From the NCBI GenBank assembly GCA_020054055.1, contig JAGVLZ010000266.1:1-9687 (forward strand): a stretch of 9,687 bases of DNA, in the 5' to 3' direction. This document shows, piece after piece, positions 1 to 7,280 of the stretch. Below the pieces are notes generated by a model. It made no database searches, was not told the origin of the DNA, and saw only the letters and a list, made by a program, of their open reading frames with translations. The position numbers and the translations under genes are program-made. The first letter of the stretch is position 1. The number at the start of each line of letters is the position of its first letter. The DNA is from Phycisphaerales bacterium. Lineage in GTDB: Bacteria > Planctomycetota > Phycisphaerae > Phycisphaerales > UBA1924.

Positions 1-236
1 ATCGCTGCGCCGGTGAGCGCGATGGTTGCGTCATCGTCGAATACGCACTCGCCGCCGGTGATCGTCATCTCGATGGCCGCGGCGCGGTCGGGGTTGCCGA
101 GCAGGCGATTGCCGGCGCGGAGAGAGAGGCGGTCGACTGCTCCTGATTCCGGCACTCCCGACGCAGCGTGGCCGGAGCGGCCGACGTCCTGCACGGTGGA
201 CATCAGTCCGGGTTGGATGACGCGGAGGCTCGCCAT
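1..236 (-). CDS. pxpC: 5-oxoprolinase subunit PxpC (KipA-type), N-terminal part
   Basis: This is the first 78 residues of a PxpC/KipA family protein; the rest lies beyond the left edge. PxpC works with PxpA and PxpB in the cytoplasm to open 5-oxo-L-proline to glutamate with ATP. I translated the minus strand from the ATG at 236-234. The protein starts MASLRVIQPGLMSTVQDVGR and continues with SGHAASGVPESGAVDRL and LLGNPDRAAAIEMTITGG. These match the family's N-terminal pattern (V-x-PG-L-x-T-V-QD-x-GR, then GVP-x-SGA-x-D, then A-x-E-x-T-x-GG). The start is one base after the pxpB stop (TGACATG), with a GGAG at 247-250 inside pxpB, so translational coupling is likely. The N-terminus looks normal. 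Annotation as a urea amidolyase-related or 'biotin-dependent carboxyltransferase' protein refers to the same family. Confidence 0.94.
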   Translation of the reverse strand, partial: MASLRVIQPGLMSTVQDVGRSGHAASGVPESGAVDRLSLRAGNRLLGNPDRAAAIEMTITGGECVFDDDATIALTGAA

Positions 237-237
237 G

Positions 238-942
238 TCAGGCTTGCTCCGAGGCGAGCGAAACGAACTCCGCGCGGGAGATCGGGGTGAAGCGCACGCG
301 ATCGCCGATCGTCAGTGTGCTCGGTTCTTTGCGCTCCGCGTCGAACATGCGGAGCGGTGTGCGGCCGATGAGTCGCCAGCCGCCGGGGGTTGCTCGCGGG
401 TAGACGCCGGTCTGAAGCCCTGCGATCCCCACGCTTCCCGGCGGGACGCGCGGGCGCGGTCGATCGAGCCTGGGAGTCTCGAGTTCGCCGGGCAACCCCG
501 CGAGGTAGCCGAAGCCCGGTGCAAAGCCGACGAACTGCACCGTGTACGAGGCATCACTGTGGAGCGCGATGACGCGCTCCGGGGTCATCGCGTGCATCGC
601 GGCGACGTCGGCGAGGTCTGGCGCGTACTCGGTGTCGTAGCAGACGGGGATGATGACTTCGCGAGCGGGGGATGCCGCGACCGCTGCGGCGTGCTTCAGT
701 GCTGATCCGACCGCGGACGCGATCGCCGCGAAGTCGGGCACGAGCGGGTCGCACTCGACCAGCAGCGTCGTGTACGCGGGGGTGACATCGATCACACCCG
801 GGATGCGCGCCCGCTTCAGCGCTTCGAGGCCCGATCGAACGCGGGCGTGCGCTTCATCACCAATCGCATCGCCCAGCGCGATGCGCAGCGTGCGCTCGCT
901 GGACCATGAGAGGATTGGAATGATTGGAGATTCGGGAATCAC
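238..942 (-). CDS. pxpB: 5-oxoprolinase subunit PxpB (KipI-type)
   Basis: This encodes a PxpB/KipI family protein of 234 residues, normal for the family, and the partner of PxpC in ATP-dependent cleavage of 5-oxoproline to glutamate. Family motifs seen are FAPGFGYLAGLP (residues about 140-151), PRVPPGSVGIAG followed by QTGVYP (about 164-182), and PGGWRLIGRTP (about 186-196). The reading frame is open much further upstream, but that extension overlaps the end of gnd and is low-complexity. The best start is the GTG at 942-940, which puts the conserved LSWSSERTLRIALG segment near the N-terminus as in homologues. No ATG is available there. No convincing Shine-Dalgarno precedes it; instead a hairpin with a U-tract lies about 20 bases upstream. 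pxpC follows after one base. PxpA is not in the window. Family assignment is secure; the exact start is not. In Bacillus, KipI also inhibits the sporulation kinase KinA, a role not implied here. Confidence 0.95.
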   Translation of the reverse strand: MIPESPIIPILSWSSERTLRIALGDAIGDEAHARVRSGLEALKRARIPGVIDVTPAYTTLLVECDPLVPDFAAIASAVGSALKHAAAVAASPAREVIIPVCYDTEYAPDLADVAAMHAMTPERVIALHSDASYTVQFVGFAPGFGYLAGLPGELETPRLDRPRPRVPPGSVGIAGLQTGVYPRATPGGWRLIGRTPLRMFDAERKEPSTLTIGDRVRFTPISRAEFVSLASEQA

Positions 943-961
943 GGCATCGTGGATACGCTGG

Positions 962-985
962 AAAAGCAGCACCCACACGGGGTGC
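962..985 (-). terminator. Intrinsic terminator or attenuator between gnd and pxpB
   Basis: Read on the minus strand, GCACCC and GGGTGC form a perfect 6-bp stem (969-974 with 980-985) around the loop CGTGT, followed by TGCTTTTCC, a short U-rich tract. It lies 88 bases past the gnd stop and ends about 20 bases before the pxpB start. It could terminate gnd transcripts or attenuate read-through into pxpBC. The U-tract is short, so termination strength is uncertain. Confidence 0.45.
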
Positions 986-1008
986 AAGAGGAGTTCGTGC
1001 GCATCGCT

Positions 1009-1036
1009 CCGGGGGTGTCGCGGACTCCGCCCCCGG
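1009..1036. repeat. 7-bp inverted repeat in gnd-pxpB spacer
   Basis: CCGGGGG (1009-1015) is complementary to CCCCCGG (1030-1036). The 14-base interior can form a further small CGG/CCG pairing. There is no adjacent T-tract on either strand. It is one of three hairpins stacked in the 130-bp spacer after gnd. Confidence 0.55.
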
Positions 1037-1047
1037 CTACGAACGAT

Positions 1048-1062
1048 CAGTCCTTCGGACTG
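1048..1062. repeat. 6-bp hairpin just downstream of gnd
   Basis: CAGTCC (1048-1053) and GGACTG (1057-1062) form a perfect stem with a three-base loop. It begins 11 bases past the gnd stop codon on the minus strand. No U-tract follows, so it looks more like a 3'-end stabilising stem or part of a compound structure than a classical terminator. Confidence 0.5.
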
Positions 1063-1072
1063 GAATGCAGGC

Positions 1073-2623
1073 TCACACCGCGATCTGCGGGCGCTTCGGC
1101 TCGGGCCAGTCCAGATGGAAGAACTTGCCGCGGGGCTGGTCGGTGCGCTCGTAAGTGTGGGCGCCGAAGTAATCGCGCTGCGCCTGGAGCAGGTTCGCGG
1201 GGAGGCGCTCGCTTCGATAGGAGTCGTAGTACGAGAGCGCGGAACTGAAGGCGGGCACGGGGACACCCTGCACGGCAGCCCTGGCGACGACGGCGCGCCA
1301 GTTGCCCTGGGCGCGGTCGATGACCCCCGCGAAGTAACCGTCGAGCAGGAGGTTCGGCAGGTCGGGGCGCTGCTGGTACGCCTCGGTGATCTTCTGGAGG
1401 AAGCGGGCGCGGATGATGCAGCCGCCGCGGAAGATGGCGGCGATCTCGCCGAGTTTCAGGCTCCAGTTGTTGGCCTTGCTCGCGGCCTGCATGAGCGCGA
1501 AGCCCTGCGCGTACGAGCATATCTTCGAGCAGTAGAGGGCGTCGCGGACGCACGCCACCCAGTCGTGCTCGCCCGCGCCGAGCGAGTGCGATTTCTCCCC
1601 CATGTGCGGCCCCTTGAGCACCTTGGCCGCCGCGGTGCGCTCGGCTTTCTGCGCGCTCATGTTGCGGGCGAAGACGGCCTCGGCCATGGTCGGCGCGGGG
1701 ACTCCGAGGTCCAGCGCGCTGCCGATGGTCCACTTGCCCGTTCCCTTCTGACCCGCCGCGTCGAGGACGACATCGACGAAGGGCTTGCCGGTCGCGGAAT
1801 CCTTCTGTCGCATGATGTCGGCGGTGATCTCGATGAGGAATGAGTCGAGATCCCCTGTGTTCCACTCCGCGAAGATTTTGGCCATCTGATCGGTGGGCAG
1901 CGCAAGGACATCGCGCATGAAGTGGTAGGCCTCGCAGATGAGTTGCATGTCGCCGTACTCGATGCCGTTGTGGACCATCTTGACGTAGTGGCCCGCGCCA
2001 CCGGGGCCGATGTAGGTGGTGCATGGGACGCCGCCGCTGACGGGCTTGCCGGGGGCGGCCCCTTCGATCGGCTTGCCGGTCTTGGCGTCCACCTTCGCCG
2101 CGATGGCGGTCCAAACGGGTTTGAGGATTTCCCACGATGCCGGGTTCCCGCCCGGCATGAGCGACGGGCCGAAGCGCGCGCCGAGTTCACCGCCCGAGAC
2201 CCCCGAGCCGCAGAAGAGGATTCCTTTCTCTGAGAGCGCCTTGTCGCGGCGGATGGTGTCTTCCCACTGCGCGTTGCCGCCGTCGATGATGAGGTCGCCG
2301 CGTTCGAGGAGGGGCGTGAGTTTGTCGATCGTCGCGTCGGTGGGTCCGCCGGCTTTGACGAGCAGCACGATGCGACGCGGCCTCTTGATCGACGCGACGA
2401 ACTTCTTGAGGCGCTCGGCTTCATCGTCCGGCTCATGAAAGCCGATGAGCGCACCGCCGGGGCCGAGGACGCCGGGCGGGTTCTCGTCGAGGAAGGGCTT
2501 GACCTTCGACGCCGAGCGGTTGTGGACCGCGACCTTGAACCCGTGGTCGGCCATGTTCAGGATCAGATTGCGTCCCATGACTTCGAGGCCGATCAGTCCG
2601 ATGTCCGCGGTGGCTTGAGTCAT
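1073..2623 (-). CDS. gnd: 6-phosphogluconate dehydrogenase, decarboxylating
   Basis: This enzyme oxidises 6-phosphogluconate to ribulose 5-phosphate and CO2 with NAD(P)+, in the oxidative pentose phosphate pathway in the cytoplasm. The 516-residue protein has the N-terminal Rossmann segment GLIGLEVMGRNLILNMADHG (residues 9-28), then VKAGGPTDATIDKL (89-102), IIDGGNAQWEDTIRR (112-126) and GSGVSGGELGARFGPSLMPG (139-158). The catalytic segment KMVHNGIEYGDMQ (215-227) gives Lys215 and Glu222 as the expected acid/base pair. The all-alpha C-terminal domain carries KGTGKW (293-298), RGGCIIRARFLQKI (399-412) and NLLQAQRDYFGAHTYE (477-492). It is longer than the usual roughly 470 residues, mainly from Gly/Pro-rich insertions near residues 50-66 and 178-198 and a short C-terminal extension. 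The ATG at 2623 has GGAG seven bases upstream. It is divergent from the protease gene; pxpB lies downstream on the same strand. Confidence 0.98.
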   Translation of the reverse strand: MTQATADIGLIGLEVMGRNLILNMADHGFKVAVHNRSASKVKPFLDENPPGVLGPGGALIGFHEPDDEAERLKKFVASIKRPRRIVLLVKAGGPTDATIDKLTPLLERGDLIIDGGNAQWEDTIRRDKALSEKGILFCGSGVSGGELGARFGPSLMPGGNPASWEILKPVWTAIAAKVDAKTGKPIEGAAPGKPVSGGVPCTTYIGPGGAGHYVKMVHNGIEYGDMQLICEAYHFMRDVLALPTDQMAKIFAEWNTGDLDSFLIEITADIMRQKDSATGKPFVDVVLDAAGQKGTGKWTIGSALDLGVPAPTMAEAVFARNMSAQKAERTAAAKVLKGPHMGEKSHSLGAGEHDWVACVRDALYCSKICSYAQGFALMQAASKANNWSLKLGEIAAIFRGGCIIRARFLQKITEAYQQRPDLPNLLLDGYFAGVIDRAQGNWRAVVARAAVQGVPVPAFSSALSYYDSYRSERLPANLLQAQRDYFGAHTYERTDQPRGKFFHLDWPEPKRPQIAV

Positions 2624-2766
2624 GTCGAGGCTCCGTAGTTCGTTCGATTGTCGGCGAGGGGGCCGCTGGGGGCAACTGGGCTCTGGGGAGTCGAGCCCCG
2701 GTGCGTGAGTGCATGGGGCCTGGCGTCGCTCCCGATGTGGACCCTTTCACACAAGGAGGCACGACC
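2624..2766. other. Divergent intergenic region between gnd and protease gene
   Basis: This 143-bp spacer must hold the promoters for gnd (minus) and the protease gene (plus). I see no convincing -35/-10 pair on either strand. It has one clear inverted repeat, GGGCTC (2678-2683) with GAGCCC (2693-2698) around nine bases, near its middle, which could be an operator or an RNA hairpin in either leader. Ribosome-binding sites lie at both ends. Confidence 0.5.
2753..2759 (+). promoter_or_regulatory. Strong Shine-Dalgarno for the protease gene
   Basis: AAGGAGG lies seven bases before the ATG at 2767. It decides the start: the frame is open upstream to a GTG at 2701, but only the ATG at 2767 combines an ideal ribosome-binding site with an immediate signal peptide. 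Confidence 0.9.
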
Positions 2767-5604
2767 ATGTTCATCGTCCAAACACGAATCATTCTTGCGG
2801 CCGCGATCCTTTGCGGGTTGAGCGGGTCGGCGCTGGCCGTCGGCGGGGACAATGTCGGAAACGACGACCGGAAGTACGTCGGGCGCATCATGCGGGAGGG
2901 TTCCAACGCGGGGTCGGGGACGCTCATCCAGCCCAACAACGAGTACCGGCCTTGGGTGCTCACCGCGGGGCACGTCCTGAACTCCCAGACTCGCGAAAGC
3001 ACCAACAAAAAAATCTACATCCGCCAACGATTCGAGCGATTCAAGGACAACAACGACAAGATCATCTTCGGGCTGGGGGTCCAGCATCCGACGTTCGCGG
3101 GACAGGCGGACGGTTCGTCGTACGGCCCCACGATCAAAGATGTCGGCCTGCTGCTTCTCCTGAACGGGCCGGACGCGGCCGACTTCGGCACCGGGACGCT
3201 CGGCCTCGCCGACGCCGACTATCCCGGCGAAGGAGGCGGGGCGACCATCGCCGGCTTCGCCAACAACTTCGACCAGAAGTTCGCCAAGAAAGCGCCCGTC
3301 AAGTTGAAGGTCGCCGCGGACCTCGGCGCGGAGACCATCACCTGGCAGAAGCAGGCTAACTTCGGGTACATCCAACCCGGCGACTCCGGCGGGCCGACCT
3401 TCAACCCCGACGGCAAGATCATCGGCGTCCACTCGTACTCGATTCACGACGGCGAGACCCCGTCGGACAGCAACCTGACCGCGTCGGTGGACATGCGCGT
3501 CAATGCCAACGCTCAGTTCCTCCGAGGCGACGGGGTCGGCGATGCGGGATCGGAGGTCGGGCGCCTCAACAGGTACATCGGCGCGGCCGGGGCGGCCGAA
3601 CCGTATCAGTGGGAATCCGAGGGGGACAGCGGCATCTGGAAGCGCGGCACGACCGCCTCGGAGAAAAAGGCGCCGAAGAACAACGATGTCGCCGTCATCG
3701 ACCCGACCAAGGGTGACGACAAGGCCGGGCACACCATCGAGATCAAGAACGCATCGACCGCGGACCTTGAGGGGCTGCTCACCGACGTGACCATCAAAGT
3801 CACGAACGACAAGGCGCTCAGGGTGACCGGGCGAACCGGCGCGCTCAACGGCGGGGTCATCGAGGTCGGGGGCGACTCGAAGGGCAAAATCGACATCCGC
3901 CACGCCATCGAGAATCGGGGGACGATCACGCTGAAGGACCAGGCAACGGCGGAGATCGGCAGGGATGTGCCGAGCCTCGCCGATAACGACGGGAATCACT
4001 ACCTGGCGAACATCAACGACGTGCTGTGGAACGGGCCGGGCGCGACCATCTCCGTCGGCCCCGGCGCCACGCTGACGACCGCGATGTCCGCGGCCGGCGA
4101 GGCGAGAACCCGCATCACGAATGATGGGACCGACACGGTCAAGGGCGTCTTCAAGGTCGAAGGGGCCGAGGGCAAGCCCGCGAAGGTGGACGCCGATTTC
4201 TTCGCCTCGTCGGGCGACCTCACCATCAAGACCAATGCCAAACTCACGCTCGGCGCCAAGACGAGGCGGTCCTACACCGGCGGGGACTCGCCGGAGGTCT
4301 TCTCCAATGACGGCAAGGGGATCGTCACGGTCGGGTCCGGCGGCAAGGTCGTCGCCGACAACACGGGGCCGGACACGAGCCAGCCGAACAGCGGCGTGTT
4401 CGGGTCCTCGTGGGTGCGTAACGGGAGCGCGACGGCCGCCGACGCCAGGATCGTTGTCGAGGACGGCGGCTCGTTCGAGTGCAACCGATTCTCGAACCTC
4501 AAAGGATCGGTGAAGGTGAACTCGGGCGGCGAGTTCAAGGCGTCCCGACCCTTCGAGAACGGCGGTGTCGCGGGCTCCACCCTTTACACCTCGTCGGTTG
4601 AACTCGCGGGAACCATGACCACGGGCGGACTGGTCAACTACGGTTGGCAGAACGGCGGCTCCACGTTCCAGGTCAAGAAGACCGGCTCCCTGACCGCGCA
4701 GAAGACCGTGCTCGCGGGAGGGGAAGACGCCGAGACATTCACGAACAGTCAGAAGGCGACCCTCGAGATCCAGCCGGGCGGGAAAGTGACCCTGAGCGGG
4801 CAAGGCTCGAACCGCGGCACGATCAAGGTGGGCGCCGACAACGCCGACGCGGCCTTGCTCACTTTCAAGAAAGGCATCGAAGTGCCCGGCGACGGCACGC
4901 TCTTCTTCCCCCCGCGAGACCCCAACGCGCCGCCCGGCACTCCTCCGCCGCCGCCCGTGTACACGCAAATCCCGGCGCGCCGTTCGTTCACGAACGACGC
5001 AGGCGGCGTGATCGAGTTCACGTCGGGCACCAAGAAGGCCGAGTGGAAGATGGAGGATGTTGACTTCACGGACAAGGGCGTCATCAAGGGCGAGCACACG
5101 CTGACCATCACGAAAGCGACCGCTTTCAAGATGGAAGCCAAGAGCGCCGACCTCGAGGCCCTCGACCTTCGTGCGATGAGCGTCGTCTTTGACGCCGCGA
5201 AGCCCGCGGGCGGCAACAACGCGACCTTTGAGTCCGCCTCGCTCGACAAGGGGGCGGCGGGGTACGCCGACGGGGCGTTTCTCTCTCGGTTCGCGCTTGA
5301 CTCCATGAGCCTGAAGAACAACTCGGAGGTCGGTCTCCTCGACGCCTTCGAGAAGAACGACCCACACGCGCAGGATGACCCGCTCCGCGAAGTTCTCTAC
5401 GTCAAGAACTTCGGCATCGAGCAGGGAAGCATCCTCGACCTCGGCGGCGGGACGCTCTACTTCGTCAACAAACTGCTCGACTACGGCGATCCGTTCGCCG
5501 GCGGGCGGTACCGCAACGGCACCGTCAAGCAGATCCCGACGCCGGGCTGCATCGCGCTGGGCTGCCTCTCGCTCTTGATCGTCGCGGCCCGGCGGCGCGG
5601 CTGA
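2767..5604 (+). CDS. Secreted S1-type serine protease with beta-helix-like stalk and PTPG C-terminal anchor
   Basis: The protein is 945 residues long. Residues 1-24 form a signal peptide ending SALA. Residues about 35-255 are a trypsin-fold protease with the full triad: His69 in VLTAGHVL, Asp125 in KDVGLLLL, Ser207 in QPGDSGGP. A segment near 278-312 (YQW, GIWKRG, then NNDVAVID) resembles the cap that opens repetitive beta-structures in many planctomycete surface proteins. From about 320 to 900 the chain is Gly/Asn/Val/Thr-rich with short repeated turns (such as GGVIEVGG, ENRGTITLK, GSGGKVVADN), as expected for a right-handed beta-helix. A proline-rich loop interrupts it near 716-732. The C-terminus, PTPGCIALGC through LLIVAARRRG, is a PEP-CTERM-like tail (motif, membrane stretch, basic end), suggesting exosortase-type processing. 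No cognate protease gene is nearby. Substrate is unknown. Export and protease fold are well supported; the beta-helix is inferred from composition. Confidence 0.92.
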   Translation: MFIVQTRIILAAAILCGLSGSALAVGGDNVGNDDRKYVGRIMREGSNAGSGTLIQPNNEYRPWVLTAGHVLNSQTRESTNKKIYIRQRFERFKDNNDKIIFGLGVQHPTFAGQADGSSYGPTIKDVGLLLLLNGPDAADFGTGTLGLADADYPGEGGGATIAGFANNFDQKFAKKAPVKLKVAADLGAETITWQKQANFGYIQPGDSGGPTFNPDGKIIGVHSYSIHDGETPSDSNLTASVDMRVNANAQFLRGDGVGDAGSEVGRLNRYIGAAGAAEPYQWESEGDSGIWKRGTTASEKKAPKNNDVAVIDPTKGDDKAGHTIEIKNASTADLEGLLTDVTIKVTNDKALRVTGRTGALNGGVIEVGGDSKGKIDIRHAIENRGTITLKDQATAEIGRDVPSLADNDGNHYLANINDVLWNGPGATISVGPGATLTTAMSAAGEARTRITNDGTDTVKGVFKVEGAEGKPAKVDADFFASSGDLTIKTNAKLTLGAKTRRSYTGGDSPEVFSNDGKGIVTVGSGGKVVADNTGPDTSQPNSGVFGSSWVRNGSATAADARIVVEDGGSFECNRFSNLKGSVKVNSGGEFKASRPFENGGVAGSTLYTSSVELAGTMTTGGLVNYGWQNGGSTFQVKKTGSLTAQKTVLAGGEDAETFTNSQKATLEIQPGGKVTLSGQGSNRGTIKVGADNADAALLTFKKGIEVPGDGTLFFPPRDPNAPPGTPPPPPVYTQIPARRSFTNDAGGVIEFTSGTKKAEWKMEDVDFTDKGVIKGEHTLTITKATAFKMEAKSADLEALDLRAMSVVFDAAKPAGGNNATFESASLDKGAAGYADGAFLSRFALDSMSLKNNSEVGLLDAFEKNDPHAQDDPLREVLYVKNFGIEQGSILDLGGGTLYFVNKLLDYGDPFAGGRYRNGTVKQIPTPGCIALGCLSLLIVAARRRG

Positions 5605-5635
5605 ACGGCCTTCGAGGATCATCCGCTGACTCCCG

Positions 5636-5672
5636 ACCCGCGGGCGCCTCCCGGCACCGCGGGTTGTTTCTT
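5636..5672 (+). terminator. Intrinsic terminator of the protease gene
   Basis: ACCCGCGG (5636-5643) and CCGCGGGT (5657-5664) form a perfect 8-bp stem. The 13-base loop can fold further through GCC/GGC. The stem is followed by the T-rich run TTGTTTCTT. It starts 31 bases after the protease stop codon and 94 bases before the phosphatase start, so the two plus-strand genes are probably transcribed separately. Confidence 0.65.
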
Positions 5673-5729
5673 GCGCAATCCCCGGGCCGGAGTTCCCAAT
5701 GATCCCGCGTGGAAACGTAGGATGCACCC

Positions 5730-7124
5730 ATGCCATCGCGGACCAGCGGGCCGATCAGCACGGAAGCGGGGCTGTCGTTCGAGTTGCAGCGCTCGGAGGC
5801 GCGGCGCGCGCAGATTCTTGCGGGCGTCATTCTGGTCCTGTTCACCTTCGCGGTGATGCGCCAGGTGTTCGGATTCGCCCCGCGGTCCTTTGCGTCGATC
5901 GCGGGGACGATCCTCGTCGGCATGATCGCGGGGTCGTACGCGATCGCGATGCGTCGGATCGTCGAGCGGGCGCTGAGCGAGAATCGTCTGCTTCCCGAAC
6001 GCTTCTGGATGGGGAGCGTGGCGGTCGAGTCGGCGCTCCCGACGATCGCCGTGGTCATGATGGAGAAGGTCACCGCGATCGACCCGCTCGACGCGGTGCG
6101 CTCCCCCTCGATTCTTCTGTACTTCGTGTTCGCGGTGGCGGGGGTGCTGAGGCTCAGGCCGAGGCTCTGCATCATCGGCGGGGTGCTCTGCGCGGGGCAG
6201 GACTTCGCGCTCATCGCGCTGGCGATGAGCGCTTCGACGACGAAACTGAAGGAGGATCTGCTCCCGTTGCTCGCGATGTACCCGGTCATCATCCTGATCG
6301 CGTGGTCCGTCGCGGCGCTGGTCGCGCGCGAACTGCGTCGGCACGTCGTTGCAGGGCTGCGCGAAGCGGACACGCGCGCGGAACTCGCGCAGGTGAACGG
6401 TGAACTGGCGATCGCCAAGCAGATCCAGCAACGGCTCATGCCGCGGGGAAGGCTCGAAGTCGCGGGATACGAGGTCTCGGGATGGAACCGCCCCGCGAAC
6501 CAGACGGGGGGCGACTACTTCGACTGGATCATCCGGCCCGATGGGCGCATCGCGGTGGCGATCGCGGACGTGACGGGTCACGGCATCGGTCCCGCGCTGA
6601 TCATGGCCGTGTGCCGGGCGTATGCGCGGGCGACGATCCCGGATGAAGCGAGCCTGAGCGTCGGCCTCGGGCGGCTGAACACCCTGCTGGCGGACGACAT
6701 CGACGACGGGCGATTCGTCACCTGCGCGTACGCGATCCTGAACCCGTTGACGGGCGAACTTGAGCTCCTTTCCGCGGGACACGGGCCGACGGTGCTGCGG
6801 CGTGCGGATGGTTCGGTCGAATCGTTCGGGGGCGACGGCCCGCCGCTGGGGGTGGTCTCGGGGTTCACGTTTGAAGAGCCCCGGGCGCTGCGGCTCGAAC
6901 CGGGCGATTCGCTCCTGCTCGTGACCGATGGCTTTGTGGAAGCGAGGAATCGGGCGGGCGAGATGTTCGGCGAGGGGCGCGTGCGGTCATTCCTCGCGCT
7001 GAACAACCATTTGTCGACGGACGAGTTGCTGTCGCGGCTCGACGCGGCGGTGCGGGCGCATGTGGGGGATGAGCCGCAGGCGGACGACATGACGGCGGTG
7101 ATGGTGCGGCGGAACGCTGGTTGA
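5730..7124 (+). CDS. Membrane-bound SpoIIE/RsbU-type PP2C serine phosphatase
   Basis: This is a 464-residue protein phosphatase of the SpoIIE branch of PP2C. The N-terminal half is hydrophobic with about six membrane segments (near residues 28-46, 54-74, 95-111, 126-142, 146-166, 181-200). A linker helix of about 200-240 ends with the family signature AIAKQIQQRLMP. The catalytic domain follows with metal-binding motifs: GGDYFD (260-265), ADVTGHG (279-285), SAGHGP (348-353), VTDGFVEA (398-405) and ADDMTAV (451-457). All key aspartates are present, so it should be active and Mn/Mg dependent. Family members dephosphorylate STAS-domain anti-anti-sigma proteins and so release sigma factors; no STAS, kinase or sigma gene is in the window. 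The membrane half has no recognisable PAS, GAF or HAMP domain and is the likely sensor. The ATG has AGGA (5719-5722) seven bases upstream. Confidence 0.96.
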   Translation: MPSRTSGPISTEAGLSFELQRSEARRAQILAGVILVLFTFAVMRQVFGFAPRSFASIAGTILVGMIAGSYAIAMRRIVERALSENRLLPERFWMGSVAVESALPTIAVVMMEKVTAIDPLDAVRSPSILLYFVFAVAGVLRLRPRLCIIGGVLCAGQDFALIALAMSASTTKLKEDLLPLLAMYPVIILIAWSVAALVARELRRHVVAGLREADTRAELAQVNGELAIAKQIQQRLMPRGRLEVAGYEVSGWNRPANQTGGDYFDWIIRPDGRIAVAIADVTGHGIGPALIMAVCRAYARATIPDEASLSVGLGRLNTLLADDIDDGRFVTCAYAILNPLTGELELLSAGHGPTVLRRADGSVESFGGDGPPLGVVSGFTFEEPRALRLEPGDSLLLVTDGFVEARNRAGEMFGEGRVRSFLALNNHLSTDELLSRLDAAVRAHVGDEPQADDMTAVMVRRNAG

Positions 7125-7180
7125 TTTTGGTAGTGACCTGGTTTGCGCGCGAAAGTGGCGATTGGAGCGTGCGGCGGGGG

Positions 7181-7260
7181 TTTGGTCTTGCGCGGGATTG
7201 TTCGGACTTGCTCGGTTTTGCGCGCCTTTGCGCGCTTCTGCGCCCTTTGGATCGGATTTG
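7181..7260. repeat. Degenerate 10-bp tandem array, about eight units
   Basis: The units in order are tttggtcttg, cgcgggattg, ttcggacttg, ctcggttttg, cgcgcctttg, cgcgcttctg, cgccctttgg, atcggatttg. The consensus is close to CGCGGNTTTG, with TTG or a near match at positions 8-10 in every unit. The spacing stays exactly 10 bases, about one helical turn, so short T-tracts (A-tracts on the other strand) lie on one face of the DNA. Function is unknown; bending or an origin as a simple-repeat relic are both possible. Confidence 0.7.
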
Positions 7261-7280
7261 ATCGCTGGAGTCGGGAAATA

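Noticed and set aside
943..1266. Upstream extension of the pxpB frame
   Set aside because: It overlaps the conserved end of gnd, is Ser/Arg-rich low-complexity sequence, and would give a protein about 100 residues longer than the family.
650..1843. A 397-codon plus-strand open frame across pxpB and gnd
   Set aside because: It is antisense to two confidently identified genes, crosses the gap between them, shows no motif and has no ribosome-binding site.
2620..5736. A 1038-codon open frame on the minus strand, antisense to the whole protease gene
   Set aside because: It lies in exact codon register opposite the protease frame. In that register a stop would need TTA, CTA or TCA codons in the sense gene, and those are rare at this GC content. 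The antisense translation is Arg/Val/Asp-rich without recognisable domains.
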